A stretch of 64,000 nt of DNA from Bromus sterilis. Lineage: Eukaryota; Streptophyta; Magnoliopsida; Poales; Poaceae. The stretch is from positions 64,960,001 to 65,024,000 of the forward strand of contig OX465598.1 of assembly GCA_950022295.1 (NCBI GenBank), given 5' to 3'. Below the pieces are notes generated by a model that saw nothing but the letters and a program-made list of their open reading frames with translations, did no database searches and was not told the DNA's origin. Positions 34,901 to 45,637 of the stretch are shown here, in pieces. The position numbers and the translations under genes are program-made. Within the stretch, counting starts at the first letter, position 1; each line of letters begins with the position of its first letter.

Positions 34901-35844
34901 TCTCTATCAGTGGCCTTGTGGTGTTAATTGGACTGCTTGTCTGTTCTTTGCAATTATTGATCACTTCTGTGCGTAACAAAACATTGTCATTCAGTGCTTC
35001 ATTTTGGGACCAACTTACAAAGTGTTTAAGATAAAATTCTGTTTGCTGTATTGAACTTTCACTTTTTACTTTTTGGTTGGGTCACTCGTATTTCTTTTAA
35101 CAAAGTTCTCTGTTGGTCAGGATGCAACTAGCCGCATTAACTCATGCCTTCCGCATCTTAATGCACCTGTTGAGTCATGACATTGAATGGCCGGACTGTC
35201 TAGGTTTATATTGCTATCTTGAGAATTCCACTACCACCCTTTAACCCTTAATGGTATTTTAAGATTTTAATTGTATTTGTAGTTGATTTCTGAAGCATTA
35301 ATGAGTTATGGGAGAATGAACTGTTTATAGAACAGTTCCAAATAGTTAACTCTATCAGAAAGTGGGACCTCATTTCTTCTTCTCCTTGCACACTGTTGAC
35401 CTTTTGAAAATGAAACAAAGTACCTTCATCTCTCAGTGGTTACACCCGGCATTATTTATTTAATTTCCATGACAAGTCCAGTGCTTGCTCTGTCTTTTGT
35501 CACATTTCTGCCACAATATTTAAGATTGTCCTGTTGGTCTTACGTGCTTAAAACATGATTGCTCCAGGCGCATTCGTGATGAACTCGCCAAGCAGAACGA
35601 GGAAACCACAGATCTCACCACAAAGCTTGACAAGGTGAGCAAAAATGCGTGTGTATGTGGGCTTTTGGGATCACAACTTTCCGATAGACATAACTGGATC
35701 CTTCTGTTTTGACACTGTGTGCAGGAAATCCATTCACTGAAAGCCCAGCTGGAGGCAGCAAAGTATGATGTCATCAAATACTGCATAGGTACCATCGTTT
35801 CGATATCAGCCGTCGGACTCGCCGTTCTCCGCATCGTGATGTGA
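31980..35844 (+). CDS. FMP32 / MCUR1-like mitochondrial coiled-coil protein (DUF1640), 7 exons
   Basis: Exons are 31980-32147, 32270-32401, 32504-32563, 34490-34566, 34656-34712, 35568-35634 and 35725-35844, all with GT-AG introns. They give 226 residues. Residues 1-40 are Ala/Arg-rich without acids, like a mitochondrial presequence. Residues 57-200 form an amphipathic helical/coiled-coil region (VRKLESQGVPTKQAEAIT...). The C-terminus (207-226) is a single hydrophobic helix in the family signature AKYDVIKYCIGTIVS. This matches the DUF1640 family: yeast Fmp32, animal MCUR1/CCDC90, and plant 'FMP32, mitochondrial'. Members sit in the inner mitochondrial membrane and are linked to calcium-uniporter regulation or respiratory-complex assembly; the plant role is little known. 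Intron 3 (1.9 kb) carries a duplication and a MITE. Confidence 0.9.
32696..33243 (+). repeat. Intronic tandem duplication (about 210-bp unit) in the FMP32-like gene
   Basis: Copy 1 (about 32696-32907) and copy 2 (about 32935-33243, including the MITE) share CTCTGGGTTATTCTGC, GATGTAGCCCCCATTTGGCTTA, CCCCAATGCATA and TCTTAAGAATTACAGTGAGC with scattered substitutions. They are separated by about 27 bp. Only copy 2 contains the MITE; copy 1 has the uninterrupted TCTATTAGATT. Confidence 0.88.
33140..33233. mobile_element. Stowaway (Tc1/mariner) MITE, 94 bp, in intron 3
   Basis: The terminal inverted repeats are CTCCCTCCGATCCATAAAAAGTGTCGC and its near-perfect reverse complement. An internal palindrome surrounds TTAGTACAAA. 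The element is flanked by TA on both sides (33138-33139, 33234-33235). The paralogous empty site TA at 32899-32900 in the duplicated intron copy confirms the boundaries. Confidence 0.93.
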
Positions 35845-38800
35845 GACAACGAATATGTGTTCTTTCGGTTACCCATTTATCCATGAGACCACAAAGAGGA
35901 TAGTTCCGATTCTGTTCCTAGTTTTTTCAAAGGGGGCAAAACTTGGTCAGTGGAATGCTGTAACATCTGTTAGAGAGAGTGAAAAAGTTGGTCGAGACCT
36001 GTAAGATAGATCGACCTGCAGAAGGAATACCACTGAAATGATTGTTTACCTGTGCTTGGGCTTCGTCATATTGTCGGTTAATTACTATGCTTCCGACTCT
36101 ACTATCTCTTGTGGAAGCGGAAGTCACTGTTGTGTTGCAATTAACACGCTGTGGACATCTAATCCTAGCAATGAAGGAAGGATACTGATATTTCCCTGTC
36201 TGGTCTTTCTTTTTTCGCGATCTTGCGTCGCCTCTTTAGCTGTCGACCAACACATGTTATAGCTGCTGTAGGTTCGCAGGACTACTGACAAATTTGACCA
36301 AAAGCTATGCATATGCCACAAATCTTTGTTTGGGTTGGCGGTGTATACTCTTGTCTACTATACTACCTGTTTCTCTACACTTTTCTCTCTTCATCATGTA
36401 CTTCGAAATACTCCTACACTTATGTGTTTCAGTAGCATACGTATTACAAAACTGGCAGCCGCAAACTTCGTAAACTTTCACGCGAGACCCCAAGTTTTGT
36501 CCCGTTGTGTATGGAAAAGTAGTAGTAGTACTACTAGTTTATACTGTGCGAGTGCTAGGCCGGTGCTCCCAATAATAGCATAATCTGAGAACCATATCCA
36601 TACCTCAAAAGGAGACGACGAGACATCTGCCACCGGCGTTCACGTGGGCGCTGAAAGGCACATGGAACCCAGGTGAGGTGAGCTGATTGGTGAGTCTCGG
36701 CCTTCTTTGACAGCCACTTGAAACAGTTGCGGTTGAAACCGAAAGCCCCGCCCCGAAGACGACATTTCGTCGACCATCTTTTTCGGTAAAAATGAAAACC
36801 TAACTAAATATCCTTCTTCAGATAGTTCTCCGAAACATCTGCTTCCGCGTAGGATTGAGGTAGATAGGAGTTTCACCGGCAACAGCTCAGTTCTCGCTCT
36901 GCGTGTAGCATCCAATCAAAATCTGATTGTGGTAGTCGGTTTTTCTTTGACGTGTCGATCGGATTACCTCGGGTTGTTTTGTTGAGTTGAAATCGGAGCT
37001 GCGACAGCGGGGGCCTGTGGCGACGATGAAAGGCAACAGGAAGCTAGTCTATTCAGTAGTTTTCTGTGGCTCTAGCCGATTATAGTTCTCAAGCTTTCCA
37101 CCAGAGGCGAAGCTACATCGTCTTCGATGCGGATGATTGAGTCTGGTACGGGTCTCCTTATGTCTTCACACGGCCTGTACGATAAGGGTTGAGTCGATGA
37201 TTTGTCTTTGGCAAAGTCTCGCTTGCTTGAAGTTTAGGGAAGGCGATGACGCTTGCTGGGAAGAAGTGATGGTGATGACGCTGGAGTGTATCTCGGTGAG
37301 ATCCTTTTTGTTAAGGTTTATGTGGGGTATCATGTGTGTGCCACTTGGTGATTTATGAAAATTTCAATCCGTTTTTCGCTAATTAATTGAGCAATTCACT
37401 TCTGCTTAATTAGTATATGAGCTATATCTTTTGGGGATTGATAAGTCTCAATCGACTAAGATTTAACCAAGTCTCAGTCATTGCTATATTCGTAAAATTG
37501 TGTGTCAAAATTCGCGTAAATTGTTTTTGTTTCTTTTACATGTTCTATCACTTAGACTTTGTTAAGTCTACATGCAAAAAAAAAGTAGACTAAGATCTAG
37601 ACACATCCAAATCTTTTATCTTCGTTCCAAAAAAAAAACTGATCAAGCTCAGCCCTGCTTTGCTTTGGCTCCTGCAATTCCGAGGGGCATCTCAAAAAGG
37701 TCAAGAAACCAGCAGGAGATCGCGGTATCGGCATGGCCGTGCTGCGCGGACGGCACTACATAAATATCTATCGTTTCTCCGGTGGCCAGGCAGACCCATG
37801 CCAAAATGTCTCTCCAGTGATCTAGTCTATGTACACTGGCATCCTGCTGATGGATCCAACGATCTAACACCAAATCTTATTATGCTCCGTACTCGCCCGC
37901 CGATCCCCCTATGATGATGATGGGCGCAAGAGCCGGGCCATAACTAATCCGACGCCGACCCTCCCCGCACCCATGCCCGCGCCGGTCCCGGCTCAACCTT
38001 AACCCGTAGCGCGGGATCCTCTACGGTCCTTGTCGCCGGGACGCCCCCCTGTGTGGCGGGCGCGCTCGCCGACGTCGAGGCCCAAGGTGGCGGAATGGAG
38101 TAGTAGTAGTAGTACGTTCGTACGGCGTGGCGCCATGTGATCACTGTACCGGAGCTTTTAAGACGGATGGGCTAAGCGATAAGCATCGGAGAGTTTGTTG
38201 CTAATCACCTAAGCAAGCAAGCGAGTGGAGAAAAGTTGTGCGCAAGGACGGCGGAAATGCTTTCTAGTTAATGGGGAAAGGTGTTGGATGGATGAATGAA
38301 AGAGACGGCGAGCTACTTGGGATTAATCCTCAAAGTAGGGAGGGTCGTCGCTCTACTTTGAGGTCACATCGAGGTTTCCCGATCCGTGGACTTGATCTTG
38401 AATTTGATGTTTTTTTGTTTTTTAAGCTAACACCATGTGCAAAAGGACAACACTGCAGGTGAATTCGCCAGGCAAGTCGAGATTTTCTTCATTTTTCTAC
38501 TAGAACTCTCTTGTCTCGGTATGATATTCAGATGCGCATGTGCATGCACAAAGATCGAGCTTAGTGAAGATCAACATGAAGCATCACCATCAAATGTTCA
38601 CGCTGGAATGGTAGTCCGAATGGGGACTCACTCCAGCGTGATCGTGTGTTTGGGATTCAGGGCGAACCCACGTTCATGGGAGTGGGGGTTTAAGATCCCT
38701 ACTTAAAGTATGACTTTTCAATAGAACTTCTCTGAAATTTAAAAAATATGTCCCCACTTTTATAGTTTGCTTCAACTGAGAATAGTTTCTAGGTCCGTCC

Positions 38801-39484
38801 CTGCCAGCACGGTGTGCTGGGGATTCACTCCAGCACGATCGTCTACCAAAACTTATTTGGGCGCAATCGTCTATTGAAGACTACCATCGGCCAAGTTGTA
38901 TACCTTAAAACCATTTTTTAGAAGTCTTAAAGCATTTTCAAGCCTTCCACTTGTGCACCTTCCCCTAACTCATTATGAGTTTGGGCTCATTAAAATGTAT
39001 CTCTCTCTAATGGCATCATCCAGGTGGGCACAAAGGTGCACGCACCTGGCTTGAGATTCTAGGAAAGAGATTAGCCAATCGGTTTGAGCCAGATCAAGCT
39101 GGTCCCTCCCTGCTTTATGGAAGCAACAAAAACAAATAGTAATCGCACATTGTTGAGGCCAACTAAATTGCTAGTGGTAAAGTTAGTTGGCTGTATGCAA
39201 TCCAGATTAATTAGCTTGAGTACGCACTGGAGCACGTCACCGTCAGTCCATCGCTAAGCTAGAGCATGCCCTATTTCCTTACATGAATCGTACTACTTGT
39301 AGCTAGGACACTAGTTGTGAACTGAAGCATACTGACTTTTCAGCCTAATTAAACACATTTCCTTTTTGTGATAAATCAAACAATTTTCCTGACTTTTCAG
39401 CCTAATCAATGGTTGATGAGACTAATCATTTTAAACATTTGGACTTAGCAATTATATCAACATGAGCTGGCAGATTCCTCCGTG
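35845..39484. other. Intergenic: 3' UTR then unassigned DNA
   Basis: 35845 to about 36250 is the likely 3' UTR and flank of the FMP32-like gene. The rest has no convincing ORF. Direct repeats of the phrase ACTCCAGC(G/A)(T/C)GATCGT occur near 38629 and 38826. A TAGTAGTAGTAGTA run lies near 38100. Mixed GC content around 36900-37350 suggests old inserted sequence that I could not classify. Confidence 0.4.
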
Positions 39485-40620
39485 CATCTATTTTTTTTGA
39501 TAAAAAACATATATTAATATCAAAAGATACCAATTACACGTGACCTCTGTACCAACAAGATACCCAAAAGCATCAAGGATACACACAGACAAAAAAAGAA
39601 AATAAAAACAATATAAGAAAAACAAGATCCCGCCTCAATGATTAATCACTAACATCAGCAACACTCTAACCACCACCAAAGACAACACCCGGATTACAAA
39701 AGAGGTTCTCTAAAAGCAACGCCTTCAAGAAGGAAACAATGCACAAGCTTTGTCGTTGCCCGATCGAAGATCTTGAGTTTTCACCCTGAAGATAGTCTGG
39801 ATTCATGCAAAAACAATGCCTTCAGCAAGATCATTGCCAGGTACAACCAATAAAGGCCAGACCTTGAGTTTTCACCCTGGAAATCGAGACTCGGTACTCG
39901 AGGCGCACCACCAAAAATGCAATCCATAGTGTTGCCGCCCCCGCTTGCCAAGGCCGTTGTTGCAAGTCATCAACCACTGCACACAGTCTTCATCACTTCC
40001 AATACACACTTCCACCAAAGCTTCAAGACCTCCAATCGTAGACGTCATGACTTTCTCCACCTCTATCAATGCCTTGAGAATCTTAACTTAGTCATGTCCC
40101 ATGACAGTGATAAAAAAGTGAAGCTTCGCATCGTGCCCTCTTGACCGTACTGGTTGATAATATGAGTGTGTGTGACCGAAGCCTTTCCGATCTAGATATC
40201 CGGGGGAGATATATGCCAATCCACAAAGATCTTTGATGAGAAAACCGGAACTCGCCAGCGGCTAGATCAAAGAGATCAACATATGGCGGAAAAACGAGTT
40301 GACGAAAGAAGAGTGCTAGGGCCAGACCACCATGCCTGTCGACCAGATCTGAGCGGATCAAATCCACCCAAACCAGGAACCACCGCCCAAGGCACGAAGG
40401 ATCCACCTCATTGTCTCATGAAAGGATGCCTTCGTTGTCGTGCGTGGCACACACCCTGCGTGCACGCGATGTATCCGACCCAGCCGCCTCTGTGCCGATT
40501 AGAGCCGCACATGGAGGCTGAACGGCGATGTAGGAGGCCGCCAGCGTGGCCTCCGGAGCCAGGGCCGGACTTCCACGGCGAGAAACTCCTTCGCTTGCAC
40601 CACTTGTAGGGATTTTGAGA
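39485..40620 (-). mobile_element. Degenerate poly(A) retroposon (LINE/SINE-like), minus strand
   Basis: On the minus strand the sequence ends in a short A-run (plus-strand T-run at 39491-39498). It contains two copies of TTGAGTTTTCACCCTG(A/G)A about 90 bp apart (39774 and 39863) and CCTTCAAGAAGGAAACAATG, which are phrases of a widespread grass retroposed repeat. No target duplication could be established and no RT domain is present. Confidence 0.45.
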
Positions 40621-42560
40621 GGGATTTTTAGTTTTCACAAATACTTGCGATGAAAAGGCGTATGATCATTCATAAGGTCTTCATGCATAGATTTGACTAA
40701 AAATATTCCTAAAGCTGTTGGTTTCCACACAAATATATTTGGTTCATCGTTTAACTTCAACATCATTAGTAATTGGTGTTAGAGTACGTGCTTTGTACCA
40801 CGTCTGGTCAACACGTACCACCTTTGAGCCAGTCTACTTATCCATCCACAACCGCCCTTGCATGGCGCATGCACACGTTCTTATCCCTCCATGGATATAG
40901 GATGTACGTGTGTATCTCTCTCTCCAACCCCATGTACCTCTATATAATCTCCAGTACCCCATGTGGATGAATACGATGCATCATTTGAGCTCATTCTTGT
41001 AATCTAACAATTGGCATAAGTGTATCCATGCTATCAACTTATTAGCCGTTAGTACCCTTCTGAATCCAATGTGAAGAGATACATGACCTAATATAGTTGC
41101 AATAGTTACATTTTTTCTATTGCATAATGTTATATAGGTTTGTGTAAGTTTGGTCCAACAATACATTCCTTTACCAATAGATCCCACAGTGTTCCCACGG
41201 CCTTGAAGCACTAGGAGCCTCCAAATCTAGAAAACTTAGAATCTTAATATGTATGTTGCTCATGGATATTCAAACTTCAGGAGCAAACCAATGAATCATG
41301 GTCTTCATTGGTATATGCACTTTCTTCAGATTATGATCTTATATTTTTACTTAGCTTATAGATCGTGTTTGTTGATTTCAATATGTTGTTTCACTTAGAA
41401 GTTTTGTAGGAAGCTTTCAATTCCACAAACATAAGGAATTATTTAGTGGTGGATACAATTTGTTAGCAGCCTACTTTCTCCGCCCATCTGGTGGATGTGT
41501 TCCATCCGTCAAGCACCTCCCTCCACCCCTTCGATTCACACACACATACGATTGACGGTTTCCAACCCTTACCCTCAGGCTCAACTTTACCTTGTTCATC
41601 ATTTTGGGTCGAATATGTCATGACTACAACCGAAGAAGAAGAAATGAGAAAGCAAGTAAGAAGCAAAATCAATTAAGATCCAAATGCTAATACAAGATAC
41701 GGATTGTAGTAAGGATAGAAAATGGAACTTACTTTTTATCGGTCCAGTCCAACCTTCTTGCTTGCCTAGTTTAAAATGTTTAATGGATTTGAGAAAGCTC
41801 AGTTTATCTCAGCAGCTCACAAAAATCTGATACCGTCGACACCTTACAAAACTAAAGAAAATTTGAAAACGATTATAGAACAATTGGATTTATATCAAAT
41901 GTCCCTCTTATCGTTTTGATCTCTTGATTTTCCCTTCCCCACCCCTAACATAGCTTTCTCCTGCCGAAAACTCTCATCGCCGCCTCCTTTCTCCCTCGTT
42001 CTCAATTGTTGCCACCCCATAACCAAATAACCTAACCACCACCTTTCTCACCCCATTGCCACACTCGACCTCAACAATCTCCGTAGACCTAGTCAACGCG
42101 TTCTCCGATACCAACCCACTGACAACATTGCATCGCCACAGACTGTCTCTGCATGTGATCAAACAAACTAGAGAGGAAATGTAAACCGTACGAACCGTCT
42201 CGGCACACTACCCATTCGGCCACCGGGTAAAAGAAATCGTTGAGAAAGTTTGCTAATTTGTGAAATATCAAATCGGATACATTCCTAGCTTTATATGCCC
42301 AACAGGAAAACACACACATAGATGCATTTTGAGCCGACACATTTAGCCCCCTCCGCCTCCTCTCGATCTCTTCGTTTGGGGGAGCAGTGAGTTCTACACC
42401 CTGGGAACAGATCGCCGCCTAGATATTTTTGGTTTTGTTAAGGATATTTTGGAGTTGCCATGACCCACTGACTCCCCCCTCCTTCCCCCTATCTTTTTGA
42501 GAACAAACCCCATGCGGCAGCGGCACCCCCCGAATAAGATCTCTCGCGTCTCCCTGTCAT
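40621..42560. other. Intergenic upstream of the BBX gene
   Basis: AT-rich to about 41900, then moderately CT-rich toward the BBX promoter. No gene or recognisable element is seen. Short ORFs here have no domain character. Confidence 0.4.
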
Positions 42561-42564
42561 GGCC

Positions 42565-42573
42565 TATATAAAA
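42565..42573 (+). promoter_or_regulatory. TATA box of the BBX gene
   Basis: TATATAAAA lies about 165 bp before the ATG, followed by a CT-rich stretch (42598-42660) suited to a plant transcription start and 5' UTR. Confidence 0.65.
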
Positions 42574-42735
42574 TAAGCCCCCATCGCCCTCCACATGCTG
42601 CTCGCTCCTCCTCTGTTTCCATTGCATTATTTCGCTCGCTCCGCCTCTTTCTTCCTCGCATCGGCACGGCAAGCAAAGGCTTCTCAGCCCTTCTGATCCT
42701 TTGACTTGCACGGGAGTCGGAGAAAGGCGATCGCC

Positions 42736-43776
42736 ATGCGTGTGCAGTGCGACGTCTGCGGCGTGGAGCCGGCCGCCGTGCTCTGCTGCGCCGACGAGGC
42801 CGCGCTCTGCGCCCCCTGCAACCGCCGCGTCCACCGCGCCAACAAGCTCGTCGGCAAGCACCGCCGCCTCACCCTCCTCCAGCCCCCCTCCGACGCCGCC
42901 GACGACGCCTCCCCTCTCTGCGACGTCTGCAAGGTGCGTGCTTGACTGCTTGCCTTTTCTTTTTCTAAAGACACTGGGCTCAGCTGAGCTGAGGTGATGG
43001 TGTTTGTTTGCAGGAGCGGAGGGGGCTGGTGTTCTGCGTGGAGGACCGGGCGATCCTGTGCGCCGACTGCGACGAACCCATCCACAGCGCCAACGACCTC
43101 ATGGCCAAGCACAGCCGCTTCCTCCTCGTCGGCGCCAAGCTCTCCGCCGAGCCCCTGGACCAGGAGATCCCCTCCCCGGACGGCAGCTCCGACGAGCGCG
43201 ACGACTGCTCGGCCTCGGCCGCTACCGAGGACGCCCCCGCCGCGGTTCTTGACGCCAGCCACGGCGGTGGCGGAGGAGGAAGCAGCATCTCGGACTACCT
43301 CACCAACATCCTGCCCGGCTGGCAGGTCGATGAGCTCCTCTTCGACGACGCCGCCTTTGTCACCGCCGCCGCCGTAAGTCTCCATCACACCATCACTTTT
43401 ACGTACCCTCTGCTCTGCCCGCCGCACCATGGGCGAAAAGTACTGAACGCACAAACCTTTGCCGGTTTTATAGAAGCAGAAGGGGCGCGACGAGCAGGTG
43501 CCGTTCCTCGACGCCGACCTGTTCGACGTGGTCGCCGCCGAGCGTCCGGGGAAGCGCGGCGCGTGGGCGCCGCACGTGCCGCAGGCGGCCGCGCCGGCCT
43601 GCTGGGGCCTGGAGGAGGTTCCGGCCTCTATGGTGGCCCCGGCGACTTGGAAGGCCAAGCAGGGGCACGCGCGGGAGTGGCACCAGAGCGACAGCGACAG
43701 CGACGTGTTCGCCGTGCCGGAGATCTCGTCGCCGCCGGCCAAGCGTGCGCGGCCGTCGTCCTTCTGGTGCCTGTGA
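42736..43776 (+). CDS. Double B-box zinc-finger protein (BBX structure group IV), 3 exons
   Basis: Exons 42736-42933, 43014-43373 and 43474-43776 encode 286 residues. B-box 1 has C5, C8, C17, D20, C25, C28, H33 and H42. B-box 2 has C62, C65, C74, D77, C82, C85, H90 and H99, with intron 1 falling inside it after CDVCK. There is no CCT domain. Residues 156-175 (SSISDYLTNILPGWQVDELL) match the conserved motif of Arabidopsis BBX20-25. The C-terminus has a Val-Pro pair (267-268) of the COP1-binding type and a basic PAKRAR stretch (274-279) that could be nuclear targeting. Such proteins act with HY5 and COP1 in light signalling; whether this one activates or represses cannot be read from sequence. 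Residue 29 is Asn where B-box 1 usually has Asp. Confidence 0.93.
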
Positions 43777-44709
43777 ACGATCGCTCACGCCGCCGCAGAA
43801 ACCCGACGAGCTAGATGTGGCTCGATCGATTGATGGATCACTAGTGTAATCTTTGCTTGTTGTAGCTTGGTGTGACTGAGGTCTGCCGCTAGTACTACTG
43901 AACCACTGGTTAATTTTGGTGCAACTACGATATGATATGATGTTGTGTATGGGATTGGGATGTTGTTATCGTATTACCATAAATAAGTAGCGAACGTACC
44001 ATGTAGCATCTCCAAGCAAGTGATGTACTCCCTTCGTGAAGAGCTATATTTCGATACCAAAAAAATACAACGTACGTACAAGACTGTATTTTTCCAGAAC
44101 AAAAAATATGTATGCGTTTTGTGAGTACCAGAATTTGGAAGCTGGAGTAATTGGGTAACTTTTGTAGAACATTTTATTGCTGATTTATCAGATTGATAGA
44201 TCACATTGTTTCTTTGCAATCTGATCGGATGGTTGACTCAAGCGCTTGCATCTTCAATCATGCATTCCAAACTTACGATGCTCATGAAATCAATTATGCA
44301 TTCTATTCTATTGTAGAATGCTAGGCCGCTTTGCTCGAAGCTAATCGTCTTGTCCTTATTTTTCATGTATGCTTCTTTTCTTTGACTTATCTTTCTCTTT
44401 TGACCTTGCACTTGTCAAGTGAGCTCATCTTCGAACAATGGCTCGTCTTCCATATCCAAAGATGGGTGCACTTGCGGGCCTTGTGTTTGAGTTTGAGTTT
44501 CTTGGTCTTGTTCTTCACAATGAGGGAATTCATCATCTTCATAGCCCTCTTCATCGTGGGGTCCTTGAGTGTGGGTGCAATTATGTACAATTTATCATGC
44601 TCACCATGATATCTGGAGGATAGTTAAAGTAGTCCCGGTTTTATGGCATCGGGGGTACGCAATTGACCTAACAGCTTGCGACCCTACGGTGATGCGGCCG
44701 CGAACGGCG
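43777..44709. other. BBX 3' UTR and unassigned flank
   Basis: The 3' UTR runs to roughly 43980, where AATAAG/ATAAATAAG could serve as a poly(A) signal. TACTCCCTTCGTG near 44025 looks like one MITE terminus, but a matching second end was not found. 44400-44640 contains a minus-strand Glu/Asp/Gln-rich open stretch that may be part of the Harbinger-like element disrupted by the solo LTR; not proven. Confidence 0.4.
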
Positions 44710-45637
44710 TGTGACACCCTCGAAATTGGACCGTGTACAGTAATCATACACACAAGGTACACGTCCGAGATCAAGGACTCACGACATGATATCACAACAC
44801 AACTCTAATAATAAAATAACACAAGCTGTATAATACAAGCCAGGGGCCACGAGGGCTCGAATACAACAGCTCGAGAGCACAGAGTTAGCGGAAGCAAAAG
44901 TATCTGAGTACGGACACGAATATCATGGTTGCCTTAGAAGGCTAGCACACATAACAACAGATCGAAAAGGCGAGGCCTCCTGCATGGGAACCTCCAGACT
45001 ACTCGTGGTCGAGGGGGGAACTCCACGACGAAGCAAGCACCAGGGATCTTCTGCTCCTGGACTCTAAGGCTCCAACGTCTGATTGCAGCAACCGGGTATA
45101 TAAAACAAAGGGGAAAAATAAATCAAGGGTGAGTATCTAGCATACTCAGCGAGTCTTAAATCCAGACTACTAAGCATTTATGCATTGGTATCAAAATGGA
45201 AGAAGAGACTGTATAGTGGACTGTAAGATAGAAATACCAAGGTAAGAGGGAAGAAGCTAGGCCTATCGAAGACTAGCATCTTCAGCCAGTTCTTGAAGCA
45301 CAAGAAGAGATTAGCAACAGTTTTATATAAAGCATAAAATAAAAATACAACAGAAGTTGCAGCAGCATTGTATAATAGTAATTGTCATAATTATCAATGC
45401 CTCTGAGATCCCTTCCTCGACTTCCCTGTGAGGAAGAAAACCTGGAACCAACAATTTACTCGTAATAGTTTGTAGTAGTAGGATCGGGCTTCAGCATAAA
45501 GCGTCCTATTATCGTGGACACGACTATTCGAATAGGTTATCATCCCTGCAGGGCTGCACTACTGTTACCCTACACGCTCGGATCTCCAGGGTGGCGCACA
45601 CCTTGTTAGGGAATGCCCCACCGAGGCTATCCGACAC

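Noticed and set aside
42684..43742. 352-codon open frame on the minus strand opposite the BBX gene
   Set aside because: It is a shadow of the GC-rich BBX exons, reads through both introns and has no domain; splice sites and B-box motifs clearly support the plus strand.
44027..44120. A further Stowaway MITE starting TACTCCCTTCGTG
   Set aside because: No matching inverted second terminus with TA was found.
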